NCBI GenBank assembly: GCA_026413225.1 | Contig: CM048553.1 | Coordinates: 138,330,690-138,394,689, forward strand | Reading direction: 5' to 3' | From: Otis tarda | Lineage: Eukaryota > Chordata > Aves > Otidiformes > Otididae | Length of the DNA stretch: 64,000 nucleotides | Shown here: piece by piece, positions 13,431 to 26,018 of the stretch | Layout: the number at the start of each line of letters is the position of its first letter | Numbering within the stretch: the stretch's first letter is position 1 | Notes under the pieces: generated by a model | The model's database searches: none | What the model was told of the DNA's origin: nothing | What the model saw: only the letters and a program-made list of their open reading frames with translations | Position numbers and translations under genes: made by a program

Positions 13431-14380
13431 GAAGGTTGTCACGGTATAATAGTCGCCAGCTGCTGGGTGGATGTGAGCCGAAACTGAGGCATTTATCAAA
13501 AATAAACACCAAGGGAAGCTGAGAGACACTGAACCTGGGACAACACTGTTAAATTGGTGGTATTTCTGTTCCAGCGAGTGACTGATGGGGATGCAACCAC
13601 TCAGTCTCATGGATGTTGATATGACACAATGGTTCTGCTCACTGCACCATGGGAGTTGCATAGTGATTGGCTAATGGGAGTAGGCACCTGCACCAGTCAG
13701 AGGGGAACTTCTATGGGGGGTTTGCAAGGTGTTGCACAGTGTCACCCCGCCATCACTCTCCACCTCACTCCCAGCTTCTAGATGGTGGTCACCAGCCCTG
13801 TTGCTTTCCAACTGCCAGAGCTGGAGGAGAGGACACAAAGTACAGATTATGCAGTGGTGGAGCAGCTAGAGGGGCTGGAGACACCCATGGCCAAAGGCTC
13901 AGCATAGCCCCCTGAGGTGTAGCACTGGACGTGGACGTTGCCTCAAGCCTCATGGGCCCCTTGGAGGATTGTACAGAGCAGGGCCAACAGCCATGAGCAT
14001 GAGAGGCCTGAGCGATGAGCCTGACCCACCACAAGGCAGCCCTAGTTTCTCCATTGCTTTGGGAAAAATGAATGAGAGGGTGTAAAGTGAGTAGGAGGAG
14101 ATCTGGTGCTGGATGTCATGAGAGAAGGAGACAATCAGGAAGCAGTGGAGGAAAAAGGGGCCATGCTTTCAGTTGCTGCAGTGACCTTCTGGTAGAGCTG
14201 GAGCAGGGCAGGAGAAGAGCCTGAGTCTCTGGGAGGAAGCACACTTGTACAGCACACCCACACAGCCAGCCAGGCAGTTAGTGCACATCTCCATGAAAGC
14301 AGCCATCAGACCCCCATGTAGTACTCACTGCAAGCCACATCTGAGGCATGGGACAGGGTGTCAGTGGAAGGGACTATCAT
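13431..14380. other. GC-richer block of unknown origin, possibly an old unclassified repeat or LTR
   Basis: Composition shifts from AT-rich flanks to a clearly GC-richer stretch, then returns to AT-rich near 14.4 kb. The left part holds TGTCACGGTATAA at 13438-13450, which resembles the first bases of an avian LTR family I recall, but the similarity does not continue. An ATTGGCTAATGG segment near 13665 contains an inverted CCAAT. Frames of 80-86 codons on both strands (13401-13661, 13667-13915, 13789-14034) resemble no known protein and reflect base composition. It could be a decayed endogenous-retrovirus LTR, an unclassified repeat, or simply a local GC peak. Confidence 0.3.
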
Positions 14381-17300
14381 CATGCTTATCGAGACATTAA
14401 TACTAGCAAGCGAGGCTCATCTGCACCAGACAGTAAAGATTTTGAAGTATACTAAGTCTTCCAAGGCAGTGAAGAAGGAGGTGGAAAGAGTAAATTTTTT
14501 TTTTTTACGCAAACAGCAGTTACCTCTGTTTCATAAAGAACTTTCTGCTCTCCTGGCATTATGTTATATATCTTCAGCCTCACTCACTGCCCCCTCCTGT
14601 GTAAAATTTACACAAGCATTGAAAGATTGTGGAATACCCAAGGAAATCATTTTTCAGTCAATTGACTTCTTAATGGAAAAACCTCCCTGAATGCTATCTT
14701 ACAAATTAGAAGATCCCCTGCTTTCTAAATAGTTCAATTGAAATCAGCTTTTGTATTTATCCTTCAGGTCATTCAGGCTCAAATGTTGTTAGCTCTGAGT
14801 CAAAAAGTCAGATTTTTAAAGGGAAAATGTCAAGTCCTTTTAGGCTTCAACTGACCTTTTAAACCAGATTAGGGATTTGGGGCATTACACATGGATTTCT
14901 ACATTTTGTATCACAGTATTTAAGAAATGATCAAATACAACTCCCAAGAATACTATTTTTACAAGCTTGACATTTCAGGCCTTAAAGGATGTTGCTGGTC
15001 TTTCTTTTACATAAAATTACCCTGGAGAAATTCAGACTATTTTCTGCTCTTCCATTTCTCTTTCATAAGAGGGGAAGTTCTGTGCATTTTGTTTCATGCT
15101 GTTGTTCTCTCTCTGGTATTGCAAGCAGCAAAATATCATGATGAAATCCTTGAGATGTGCTCAAAGTGATTGCTACAATAAATTCACTCAGTGGGTGTCA
15201 CATACAGTTAGAGTACAACTCAGGCAGTTATAGATGCCAACAGGACCCTAGGAATAGATCTGACCTTACTTTCGTGCCTGAACTGCCTGATAATGCCCCA
15301 AAAAAAAATATGCACTAAATCTTCCTAGGAGGAGATAATAGAAACCCTCATTTGGTTCCAAGCGCTTCCCTCACACAGGCAGGACATGCAGACATAGTTT
15401 GTCATTTGGGCACACATTTTTTTTTCATACCAGATTAAAAGCTGCAGGTTCTCTGACAAGTTTTCCTGGTAATTCCAAAATCATCTCCGAAGTCAGTATT
15501 ATTATGGCATGTAGAGGCCTTCTCAAGACTTTACACATAGTCCCGTTTTTGTTCAAGGTCTTTCCCCAACATAGACCAAACACAATGCGACATTCTGCCA
15601 CACACTGCAGTCCAAAGGGATGGAAGCACAGGAGTTTGTTACCAGGCAAACATTCTCCATCCTTTGATAAACAAAAGGAGTTGAAAGGGCAAATTTTTGG
15701 AAAAAGAGCAGCGACTACCTTCAACTTGCAGCCCTGTGTTGGTAGCATTTAACACAAGTGGATTTGTATTTTATTTGCCTAACAGGCAGCTCCTGTGCAC
15801 TCCACAGTACTTGTATGTGGTAAATGTAGGCTTGCAACATCTACACTTTTTAAGCAAGCACAGAGCTTACTTTCTGAAACAGAATTTTGAACTTTCAATT
15901 GCATGAGTTATTGTTGTGTTGGAAGGGACTGAAGTGGTAAGTCTTGTTATAGCCAGAAATGGAGCTGACTTTGAGTCGCTTGGGTAATTGCTAACTGCAA
16001 AGTAAACACCATTCTCTGCATAGAACAAATGTATACCTCTGTATGCTTTGATACTTTCTGCATCATGACACTAGTACTGTCATTATAGGATCAGAATAAT
16101 TCACTTTTTCCAAGTCCTACATCTGAATGGAAAAATACAAAAGAAGCAATCAGCAGCTCTGTGCCTGGGATACAAAATCATTGTATTCTGAAGCTAACAT
16201 ACCAGAACTGGTTAGAGCAATTATTTACAGTCCTTAGTTTTGCTGGTGATTTCACTATTTTCAGCTCATCTTACTGATTGGTTTAGAAGTTCTAAGTTAT
16301 TCAGAATAGTATTTATAACAAAGGAAAAAAGTATTTGTTGCTTATAGCCAGATGTAGAAAGTCATGACAACACCTAATGATAAAATCACCAAAGACATCT
16401 GACAGATGCCATCTTTGTGATGCTATTGTTTTTTCTAAAATAAAATAAGCAGCTATGCAGCTGTTTTAAAATCTTTGTCAGACATTATCAAAATCATTTA
16501 TCTATCACCATATATTTGTTTCTTGTAATGGAAAATACCTGTGGTATGACAAGAAGATGAGGTTAATCTGAAGCAAATCAACATGATAGTTTTCCATTAC
16601 TGGAACTCAAACTGGCTTGTCAACACGGGATGACACAGAATTACAATGCTGCTGCTGTTACACAAACAGGCATTCATAGAACAAAGAGTATTTAGAGATA
16701 TGTTTTTCTTCTCATTTGGCAACACTATATCATTAAAACTAGGCTATTCTGTTAAAGCTCACTAAGGCAGGCCCTTTTGAAATGACATGTTTTTCTTGAA
16801 GCTTTCACTTTGCTCAAGTTTATCTCCTTTCCTGCCACACAAAGGAGTTTTCTTTAATCATTATTAGAAAGACAGAATTAAGAAAAGCTTGCCAGAAACA
16901 CTTGGCTTCATCATGCAGTCCCGTGTTAATGGGGAGTACTTGGTTTCTGATACAATAGTTATATCTACTTAATTTCTAAATTTTATAGGACAGATCTTCC
17001 GGTCATCTGTTATTTCTTCAATTATACATGGAGCCTTGTTGGACTCTCCATCTGACTATAGGCACTTTTGTTTATGCCAGTCAGCTCTGTGCATTAACAA
17101 TTAGATGTTACTCTGAGTTGCACTGAAATGCTCACAAGAAAAAGCTCCTAAAAAAAAAGGCTATTGCCCCCATAGCTCCCATTCAGTGCCTTCTGGACCT
17201 CCTTCCTCCGTTAACCAGATGTGGCAAGGAAAGAACACCACAAAACTGAAATGACTAGTTATTCATGATAACTTAATGGGTATAGCATCTCACTTTATCT

Positions 17301-20275
17301 CCAATTAGGGGAACATCCTGTGACAGCAAAGTTCTCTAGTAGGTGACGAGTTTATGAATTTTGCAAAGCCTAAAGGGCATAATTTTTTTCAGAGTTACCA
17401 AGCAGGAACTCATTCAACTGAAAACACTAAGTCTAGAGTGGAGAAGAAGGTTTAATAATGTTAAAACCCCCACAGTTTTGGAAATGTTGTTTGCTTGCTT
17501 TTAAAAAAAACACAAAAAATTCAGCTCTTGTTTTAGAGAATCTGTCTTCTCTCTTAAGTGTACTGCAGGAATGGTTTTCACCAAGTTACCGCAGGAATAG
17601 CCTGACTAGTAAGGAACTCAGCTGGGTTTCTAAAGCAAATATATCACTGAACTGTACTGGTGAAGCTTCTGGTAACCAGTGGGCCATGATCCTGTCTTCA
17701 CCATACAACAGGATGTGATGCAGAGGTTCCTGATAGTGCCAGAAGCAGTGGTAGGCCTGGAACCAAGTCAGTGTGCCCAAGCCAACCACGGGATGACATT
17801 TCTGATTCATTATCTCAGCTGGTATTTGTGCAAACTGTTCAACAGCAGCGTGGACCAGGCTGTTTGGGTGTCTTTAATGCAGTGCTCCTTGCACTCTGTG
17901 ATATACTCTAACAGTATTCTTCAGCAGTTCACAATTGAGGATGCTTCCTCTTATTCTTCCTCTTTTCTTCTGATTTCCTTAGTCTGAGAAGAAGCAAGTC
18001 TTCCTCCACTTGCCTCTGCTCCAAGAGCATTGGTAAAAGCAGCTGGAATGCTGTGTTTTGCATTCATCCTGCCCTCTGCCTGGGAACAGTCCATTGGAAT
18101 AACAGCCGGGGCTTGGTTCAGGATTTTGAGACAGCTGAGAGAGAGTGAGATAAGGTACATATAAAGACAGAATGTTTTCCTCTTCTAACCCAGAGGATGT
18201 TCCTAAGGCCTTCCATCGGCAGAAAGGCAGACGTCATATTTTCAGAAGCACATGGCTGCCTTGCTCCCATTTATCATCTGCTTTTACCAGACTAAATTAG
18301 CCAGAACAGGAAGATCTGGCCACTGTTCTGTGGGATTCATGCTGGTTTGCTACCATATGAACTCAGTTTTCACACCATTCTGCACATCCTTTCTCCCTTC
18401 TAATTCACTCCTTTTTTTTCTGGTCACCCACTTTTCCTCTGCCCTGTGCTAAAGCAGCCTGTTTCCTCCCCCTAAACTCCTGCTCGTACCACACACTCCA
18501 GTTAGCAACTCAGTGTTTCTGTGTCTGAGGTCTGTGCAGAGCTGCTCCCACCATCCATGGTTTTGGACATAAAACCATTCACTGGACATAAAACACATTT
18601 CATTTGGCTGAGAATGCTTTCCCTTGCCCTTGACTTCCAGGCAAAAAGGCCTTCCTTTGGTAACTATTACTTTACATCTGTATTGGGTCTATCCTCTTAG
18701 AGCACCCCAAAGCATTTTACATACTCTATGCAGGAATCAGCGGAGGTGACTGCATGGGGCTCTCTTGTTATTTCTGTATTCTTAGTTACAGCACTCTGTG
18801 TCATGGAAGCTAACTTGGTGACTGACAAGGTTAATTCTGCTTTGCCTAATTCATTCCAGTAGAAAAGCCATTAAAAAGTACAATTTAAGTGCATAGCATT
18901 TTAGAGGGACTATCAAGCACACTTCCTACACTGTTTTAATCTTGCTCTAAGGGAATATATGAGAAGCATAGTTGATAGGAAAGAGTATTTACATAATTTA
19001 GATTACTCCAGAGCACTTCATTATAATACCTAGAAAGGGTGGAAAGAAAAAGCCTTTTGGAGCTGACTGTCTGGGCATCAGAACCATCCTTAGCCAATAA
19101 TGCAAATCAACTGTCAGCAGTCAAGAAGGCTAGGGTTTGGGTGGTATTTATCAGAAAAGTGTAAAATACATGAGAAAGGAAATAGTACTTTACATTTCCA
19201 AGGACATGTCTCTATTATATTTCAGCCATTCAATAAAAAAGCCACCAACAAGGTATCCAAAATAAGATGCTGCTAGCATTGCTGAAGCAAAAAACACGTG
19301 TTGGTACAACTGCCATTTTACAAGGGATAAATGTAGTCACACGTTTGAAGCCTTTACAGCCTTGCAACAACAGTGATTTCCATGATTATGTCAGAACAAA
19401 GAAGGAAGTATGATCATATTTAAACTTAAGAGATCAATACTTCACAGCAGCCAGGGAACAGAGAAATACACCATTCCATTTAACAAGCCAATTCCTTAAT
19501 GCAATGTGGTATAATAACTCTTATTTGGAAGGTAACTTTTGGAAGTGTAGAACACGACTGATAGTAGTGAGATTCCATGTGGAAAGTGATGACAGAGCAA
19601 TCACAGGCTATGAACAGTGAATGTTTTTGCACTGTACATTCACCACGTGCTTCCTGTGGACTGACCCACTGACTTTGAATGACTCTGTAAAAGGACTTGG
19701 GTTTCCACTAATCCGCTACATTTTCCTTATCGGTTCCTATAATGCAATGCATCCATCCATCCTACCTTAGGGTCTTACAAATGTACAGCAGACACTGATG
19801 GGAACCTGTTTAGCACAATCCATGCTGCTGTTTTCAAGCTCCCTTCTTCCTGGTTAGCATGTGAGACACCTCCTTGTACCTACTTGCACTTATTTGCCAC
19901 AAGAGAGATGATTACAGAACAGCTCCAGATTGAAAATGCCACACCACTGGGAGCAGAAGTGATACTGCTTATGCAATTTTTCTTTCATCTGTCCAAAATG
20001 CAGTGAATAAAAACCTGAGACATACCCCAGAGGGAGAGGCTTTAAGAAAGTCACACTCCCAGCATAAACATTTCAGTCAAAGGTGCTCTTGCTCCTCTTC
20101 CAAAATGCCTCTAGTTCATGACACGCTGAATCCATGAACACTGTGGTTGTAATACCTGGAAGAGACCTCTGTCCATCTGTCATGGTCTCCTGATGATGTC
20201 CCAGTTATGCTTGTCTAGAAGAACTAATTCTTACTCTTCATAGATGGTTACTGTGTCCCAAAACAGATCACCATT
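14381..20275. other. Unique non-coding sequence
   Basis: No gene, RNA gene or recognisable interspersed repeat. Open frames reach 117 codons (15399-15752, with a 107-codon frame opposite) but match nothing I know. Short simple motifs are T9 near 14499, A8-9 near 15301 and 17151, and three CATC units near 19751. From 18453 to 21081 there is no open frame of 60 codons on either strand. Confidence 0.6.
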
Positions 20276-20299
20276 AAAAAAAAAAAAAAAAGAAAAAAG
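20276..20299. repeat. A-rich tract (A16 then AG-rich)
   Basis: Sixteen consecutive A bases at 20276-20291 are followed by GAAAAAAGAG. No retrocopy or LINE is recognisable just upstream, so it is called a simple A tract rather than a retroposon tail. Confidence 0.85.
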
Positions 20300-20929
20300 A
20301 GTATTATTGTTTCTAGCTAGTTACTAGAAAGGGAACTAATAGAAGGTAGGTTTATCTAGTCTCATTAGTTTGTCTGCTCTTGTAAGGGGACCATTAGACA
20401 ATTGTTCCACACTTGATATGGATTAGAATACAGTTATTTCTTTCCAGTTTATCCAATGCTCTTAAATGCTCCAGCATTTCATCAATAACAGTGTCAGGGA
20501 TAGACAAGCTCATGGTCATTAATTTTGAGACCTTTATTTTTCTGAATCTGAACTTCGTTTTGACTAACATATCCCTATATTGCTAAAGCATTTCAGCAAA
20601 ATAACCCAAAATGTTGGATAAGAATATAGTGGAACTCCTTTTCTATATCATCCTCTTCAATGATTGAAGTATAGAGACAAAAAAGTCTGTGTCATCATGG
20701 CATGGGCAGCTTTTTTAAGTATTCACAAATATATCGATTTTAATTTCACTAAAGTTCCTCAAGGCAATTCAGCAAAGATTTTTTAAAGGCAGTGCTTCAC
20801 TATTCTTCAAAAATCAACAAAATTGACTAGATAAATGAATTTGTGTCTGCCTTTAACCAGTTTAAAGAGCTTTCATGATCTTTCCGTGTCTAGATTGAAC
20901 AAAACACTTCTTTGTGAAGATGAATACAT

Positions 20930-20970
20930 AGAATTATAGAATTGGACCTGACCTTTTGCAACACAGGAAT
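20930..20970 (-). mobile_element. Possible decayed CR1 3' tail (minus strand)
   Basis: CATAGAATTATAGAATTGGA at 20937-20956 resembles two complement units of the CR1 terminal ATTCTATG repeat, followed by GGACCTGACC in the place where CR1 has GGGACC. Similarity fades within about 25 bases and no CR1 body follows. This could be an old severely truncated copy or chance in AT-rich sequence. Confidence 0.3.
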
Positions 20971-22404
20971 CCCCAAATGAACACTGTTTGTTCACATTCA
21001 ATTCCCACAGTGAAAATTGAACTATGAAAATAGCAAGGAACTTCAGTCACCAAGGAGGCCTTCAGGCAATAGCATTGCCATTTGGAAGGTGAACAATGTC
21101 TGATTCAGGTTTTCATAAGGCTTAAGACCTTTGAAAACCTCCAAAAAGCCTTGATCTTATACCAAATTCAAGGATCCTTTTTCTTGTCTAGGTTCAGTTT
21201 CACTGTGTTACCCCAGTCCAAGAACAGTAGTCCTGGTGCAGTATTCTATGAGTGTGAATATCTTCACCCAGAAAGAGCCTTTCAACAGCTTGTAATTACC
21301 TTATGATTCTCCCATTTTATCAGTGTCTCCATGATCTGTGTACTATCCAATATTAAGGCCAGATCATGCAAAAGTCTCTTTTCCATTGAAACAAAATATG
21401 TCAAGGAAAAGCCTAATCTTCATTCAATATTTCAGATCAAGAATGGACTTCCATTCTTCAAAAACTAATTTTACACTTGGAACAACTAACCCTACTGGGC
21501 TACTAAGACCACTCCACAATCCTCTGAGAAGCGATCACCTTGGACATTTTGAACATATGAGCATCTATCTCTTCAGGTGACATTTTAAAACTTCACAAAC
21601 CAGTGGTGGACCAGTGGTGCTGGTGATTAGAGATCTCATGTGGCATCTCATTTCTGGCAGGCAGAGATGGAGATAAGTCAGCCCATGGCTCCAGCCCTGC
21701 CTGGGACCCTGTTTCCTGGAAAGTGCACATCTGTTCAAATGTCATGGGAGAGGCCGAGGGACTGCATGGGACATGGGGCAACTAGGAATTACACTGCTGG
21801 AGTAATTCTTCAGTCAGCAACCTACTCTCTGTCCTGTCCTGAGGAGCCCCTGGGAAAGTAGAAAAGAAAAGCAAAAGATCACGTGTGCTCTGCATGTGCT
21901 GGACATCTGGTTCTTCCCAGGGGACCTGCCACTGTGTATCACCCTTCGGCGGGAGCTGGAGGGAGCTGTGTGGCCCACCCAGTGAGGAAGGTTGGGCACT
22001 CTTGGTCAGGAGTGGTCATTTTAAATAGCAATTAGGGAAACATTTGGCTTTCAAGTGCTCAGATCACTTGCCCTTGCAACACAGCTTCAGGCCCTTTCCC
22101 CTCACCTTCAATTACTTTCATGTAGCTTTGCCCCTGTTGCATCCTTGCGCTGGCAGAGCAGCTCTTCCGCCTTTACCGTATACCCATGGGGGCTGCCACT
22201 TGGAGCCACAGCCTCACCTCAGCCTGGACCCCTTTCCTGAAGGCAAAGGGCTGCCCGCTTCGCATCGGCGGGGGGGAAGCTTCGTTGTGCTGCTGTCTCT
22301 AGCTAATTGGCTCTCTGAGACCTGATATTCTCCAGGACTCTTCGCACAAACAGCCAGGAAAACTTTGGGGGGACAGAAAGGGCCTCGGGCTGAAAGGCTT
22401 ACTC
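20971..22404. other. Unique non-coding sequence, GC rising towards the right
   Basis: No exon or known repeat. From about 21.6 kb the sequence is more GC-rich and yields several overlapping frames of 60-93 codons on both strands (for example 22044-22325), none recognisable. At 22250-22280 five CpG sites cluster around a G7 run. I see no splice-site arrangement that would make this a credible exon. Confidence 0.5.
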
Positions 22405-22464
22405 TATTGAAGTAAGATGCAAAACTCCCTTCGGCTTCAACGGGGTCAGAGTTTTACCCTGTAG
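22405..22464. repeat. Fossil of an ancient amniote interspersed repeat (CAAAACTCCC motif)
   Basis: The segment reads ATTGAAGTAAGATGCAAAAC, then TCCCTTCGGCTTCAACGGGG, then CAGAGTTTTACCC. It aligns well with a motif I recall as very common in turtle and crocodilian DNA: ATTGAAGTCAATGGCAAAAC, then TCCCATTGACTTCAATGGG, ending near TTTCACCC. The order and spacing of the three blocks agree and the differences are mostly single substitutions. I cannot name the family with certainty. The element would predate birds. Confidence 0.55.
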
Positions 22465-23305
22465 CTTTAATTAGCTTGCATTGTTGTAATTGTCCTGTGT
22501 GGCTACATGTGGAATGTAAAGTATGGTATGTTCAATAGTGATGTATACATAAATTATTTAAGAGGATAGTAAAGCGGAGGAGTGCATTTAAATGGCATGA
22601 AGTTACAGGAGCAGGCTTGTTTAAACACAACCTACTCCATGCTTCATAATGAAACTGAAATCTATGTTAACCCCTTGTAATTTAACAAAACAAACTGTCT
22701 GCCCCAAAAAGAGTATCTGTGGACCACTGGGAAAAATGTCACAGAAAAATGATCTGACAAAAATCACCTATAAAGTGAGCCCACTTCCAAATCATTTGGA
22801 GTGTACCTTCTAATAAAGGCTTGAAGTTTTCATACAGATTTATGGCTTTTAAGAAGGGTGAGATGGCTTCTCTGCCAGGGAGTGGAAGGAAGAAAAATCT
22901 TAACTGTCCTGCAGAGGGGAAGGGGATGTATGGTATAGGATGTTTAGCATGCTGGAGTGTAGTGGACGTAGGAAACGCGTGTCAAGGTGTCACGAGTGGT
23001 GCATGGTGGCCAGAGAGCCGATATTACAGAGTGACCAATATTTTGACAGGAGCCACTGTGTGAAGAGTGTTCTATGCAAATGCTGTGCCTGGGATAATGA
23101 ATAGTATAATTTTTTCCTCTTCTGAGAGTTTCAATGGAAAGGACACCTGGATTTCACAGAAAAGCCCCCACAGAGGAATTAAAAAAATGTTTTATTCATT
23201 TATGATACAGACTCTGTCTTGTGTGCAGATTTCATCATTTCATTGTCTCTTGTATCTCAAAGAACAACAAACAGCTGGGTCCTCACTAGATGCTTCCATA
23301 GAGGA
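22465..23305. other. Unique non-coding sequence
   Basis: Begins with a TTTAATTAGCTTGCATTGTT segment that has a homeodomain-type TAATTA core. It is otherwise unique sequence without recognisable genes or repeats. The small frames at 22821-23063 and 23067-23375 resemble nothing known. Confidence 0.55.
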
Positions 23306-23364
23306 TTTATTTTATTTTATTTTATTTCTTTTTTTTCTTCTTCCCCCCCCGCCCCCCGCCCCGG
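23306..23364. repeat. TTTTA microsatellite passing into a pyrimidine tract and C-runs
   Basis: About four TTTTA units (23306-23327) are followed by a T/C tract (23328-23343), then C8, G, C6, G, C4 and GGG. On the minus strand this is a G-rich tract with runs of 4, 6 and 8 G separated by single bases, so it is also a plausible G-quadruplex site. It is a simple-sequence patch with no coding content. Confidence 0.85.
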
Positions 23365-23791
23365 GAAACTACTGATCTATTTGTACAGGAAAGAACCAGG
23401 CAATGCTTCCGTATTTCCTATTTCTTAACCATGCTGAGTGAAGAGGATCAGTCCAGTTTGGAAGAGTAGAACAGCAAGAGCCACATCATTTTCTGGCGTA
23501 TCTGAGTCCTTCCTCACTCACAAGCCTTCCAAGTGGTGGATCAAGGAGCAGTGAGGCCAGCCACTACCACTGCCCTAGAAAGACTGCCCATGGTGTGCAG
23601 AGGGCTTCAGTTTAACAGAAAGTCCACAGTCCAGGATTCAACTCATGTGTATCATTACTATGTGTTCAGCCATGGCTTCTGCATCACAACTACATGTGAG
23701 AGAACTAAAGTGAAGCATCTCATATGTTTTCCTTTAGCCTTCCCCAAATTTTCAGTCTTTGGAAATCTGCCTTTTCATATTCTTTTGAGGT
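23365..23791. other. Unique non-coding sequence between the C-run patch and a CR1 copy
   Basis: I see no gene or repeat. The 86-codon plus-strand frame at 23533-23793 ends where the CR1 3' tip begins and resembles no known protein. Confidence 0.55.
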
Positions 23792-24112
23792 AGAATCATA
23801 GAATCATAAAATCATTTAGGTTGGAAAAAAAAACTTTAAGATCATTGAATCCAACTGTTAACCTAACACTTCCAAGTCCACCACTAAATCATGTCCCTAA
23901 GTGCCACACCTACACATCTAGTAAATACCTCCAGGGATGCTGACTCTACCATTTCCCTGGGCAGCTTGTTACAATGCTTGGCAACCCTTCTGGTGAATAT
24001 TTTTTTCCTAATATCCAATCTAATCTATCCTCTCCTGATGCAACTTTAGGCTATTTCCTCTCATCCTATCATATCCAATCCTATCACTGGTACTTGGGTG
24101 GGTAGAATGATA
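23792..24112 (-). mobile_element. CR1 LINE, 5'-truncated, minus strand, older subfamily
   Basis: The low-coordinate end carries AGAATCATAGAATCATAAAA, the complement of the CR1 3' terminal repeat, then TTTAGGTTGGAA. The body holds AACTGTTAACCTAACACTTC, AATACCTCCAGGGATG, CCTGGGCAGCTTGTTACAA and TTTTTTCCTAATATCCAATC in the order expected for a minus-strand CR1 3' portion. The GTTAACCTAACAC block marks a subfamily different from the two plus-strand copies in this window. Near 24061-24090 an ATCCTATC-type block appears twice, a small internal duplication. Similarity fades after the TACTTGGG at about 24091-24098. The ORF2 remnant is decayed. Confidence 0.92.
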
Positions 24113-25842
24113 TCAGGTATTTGCTTCTTGAGGTAGAGAGGTTGATGGTCATTCTGCCCTGTGCTTCACTTGCACAGGTTTGCTCCAGTTCTTATTTACA
24201 CTAACAGATTTCAAGGTCCTAATGTGCTGTGTATCATAAATTTAATACTAGCAATTCTGTCTATTTTGCATTGTATTTCTAATTGCTTACATGATAGCTG
24301 TGAGAACACAAAATGTAACTCTGTGTGCTCTGAATTCTCTTAAGGGAAGGAAAAGTTTCTTTCCATCTCCTTTGTTATTAATAACAATATTCTTTCCTAA
24401 CACTATTTACAACTGAAATTTAGTGTTTTCTTCCATGATTTTTCTCTAGATTCTATATTGTGACTCTTCTTCCTTTTAGAAAACTCTGGGGAGACAGAAT
24501 GTCTCTATCAAGAGAATCCCCTGCATAAGGAAATTAAAAGAAACAACTTGTAATGAAATATGCTAGCAATTGTATAAAAATACATTGTGTGGGACTTTTG
24601 CCTGTGGCAGTATATACGCACACGAATGACAGTATTGTGTGAGACAGAGCATTGTGTTGTTCAGTGCCAGTGTATAAAGCTACACTCATTTTGCATAAAT
24701 ATTTGACTGCTTTCTGGGATGTCTTGGATTTTTTTTTAATGTTCCATTTCTCCATCTCTGGAACAACTTCTTGCATTTGCCTGTTTCAACTATGGCTGTC
24801 ACAATGGGGAAATGTTCGTGTGTCACTTCAGTAAATTTGATCAAATCAGGGAGGGGGAGAAGTGGGAAGAAAATATATAGCTTGAAAATCAACAAAATCT
24901 TATCTATTTTTCTTTCATAAACTATGCAATAAACACAAAAGAGGTTGTGCTTTTAGGCAGAGAGTCCTTTAAATTCCTAATGACTCAGGTTTTGCAATGT
25001 TCCACATATTTATGGACCACCTCCATGCCTCCATGGAAATCCAAAGGTAAGATGCCAGCTGAGGATGTGGCCCTTGTTCAAATATCTACAAATATTTGTG
25101 ATTCAGTGTTTTGATCACATGTGGACTTATGCAATGAAGATTTTTTTCTCTTCTCTGATGCTCCAAAGTAGGCATTTCTTACTTAGTTCATTTGATGATG
25201 AGTGTAAGTCGCTCAAATGGATCTGGACTGCTTACTTATTTGAATCCACTGTTTTACACCCTCTTCACATTTAAGAAGCAGGAAGGATACATCTGTAGGA
25301 TGAGACATGGCACCTTAGAAACTAGGGACTCAGAAGAGAAATCAAAGGTAGGAAAGGGCAAGAAACTCAACAAGAGCTTCCAATACAGTGCCATGAGGAA
25401 ACTAGTTTCAGCTTTGTAACTAGATGGGCCAAAGAGGTTATATCTCTCAGCACACTGAAAAGATTAATATGGGATGCTGTGTTCAGGTCCTGTGCACATA
25501 GTTTTAAATTGGAATTTTAGGGTTTGAGAAAAGTCTTAAACTTTATGTGAAGGCTAGAGAAGATGCGTCACAAAGAAATGTGATTCTTTAAATTCAGATT
25601 CTTTAAAACAACATAGACTGAAAAATAGCATGGAGAGTAGAGAGATTATTGGATAGTGAATCCCAAAGAACCTTAAACTCCCTGTTTAATCGAACAGAAA
25701 ATAGTAGCTGAAGTCACTCATTCTGAGAATGTAAGTTAACTAACATTTGACACTGTGGATAAAGCTTAGTCAACACTGGATGCCTGGAAGGTGCCTGATT
25801 AACCATCCTTTCACAAATATTAGTCAACTCTCAGTGTAAGGG
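24113..25842. other. Unique AT-rich non-coding sequence
   Basis: No gene or repeat recognised. Frames up to 80 codons (24534-24776 minus) are unrelated to known proteins. The final five bases (AAGGG, 25838-25842) are the left target-site duplication of the adjacent LTR. Confidence 0.55.
25838..25842. repeat. Left target-site duplication of the solo LTR (AAGGG)
   Basis: AAGGG directly precedes the TGTGTTGG start of the LTR. It is repeated directly after the LTR's terminal CA at 26962-26966. A 5-bp duplication fits retroviral-type integration of the ERVL or ERV1 kind. The match fixes the element ends with TG...CA termini. Confidence 0.75.
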
Positions 25843-26010
25843 TGTGTTGGTTTTATGTAGTGGGGGGGCTATGGTGGCAGCTTCTGCGAGAAGCTGCTAG
25901 AAGTTTCCCCTTTGTCCAGTGTACTCAGCTAGGTCTAGGGCACACCCACTGCTAGCCAGGGCTGAGCCAATTGGTGGCAGAATGTTCCCTGATAATGCCT
26001 CTGCAATACA

Positions 26011-26018
26011 TATTTAAG
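26011..26018 (+). promoter_or_regulatory. TATA-like box in the LTR U3 region
   Basis: TATTTAAG stands alone in a promoter-appropriate place, about 170 bases into the LTR and about 760 bases before the poly(A) signal. It is followed by AAGGGGAAAATAAAATAAAA. The position fits the core promoter of the LTR. Whether it is active today cannot be judged from sequence. Confidence 0.6.

Noticed and set aside
15913-15935. TTGTGTTGGAAGGGACTG resembling the CR1 3' GTTGGAAGGGACC block
   Set aside because: No CATAGAAT tail before it and no CR1 body after it, so it is probably a chance match.
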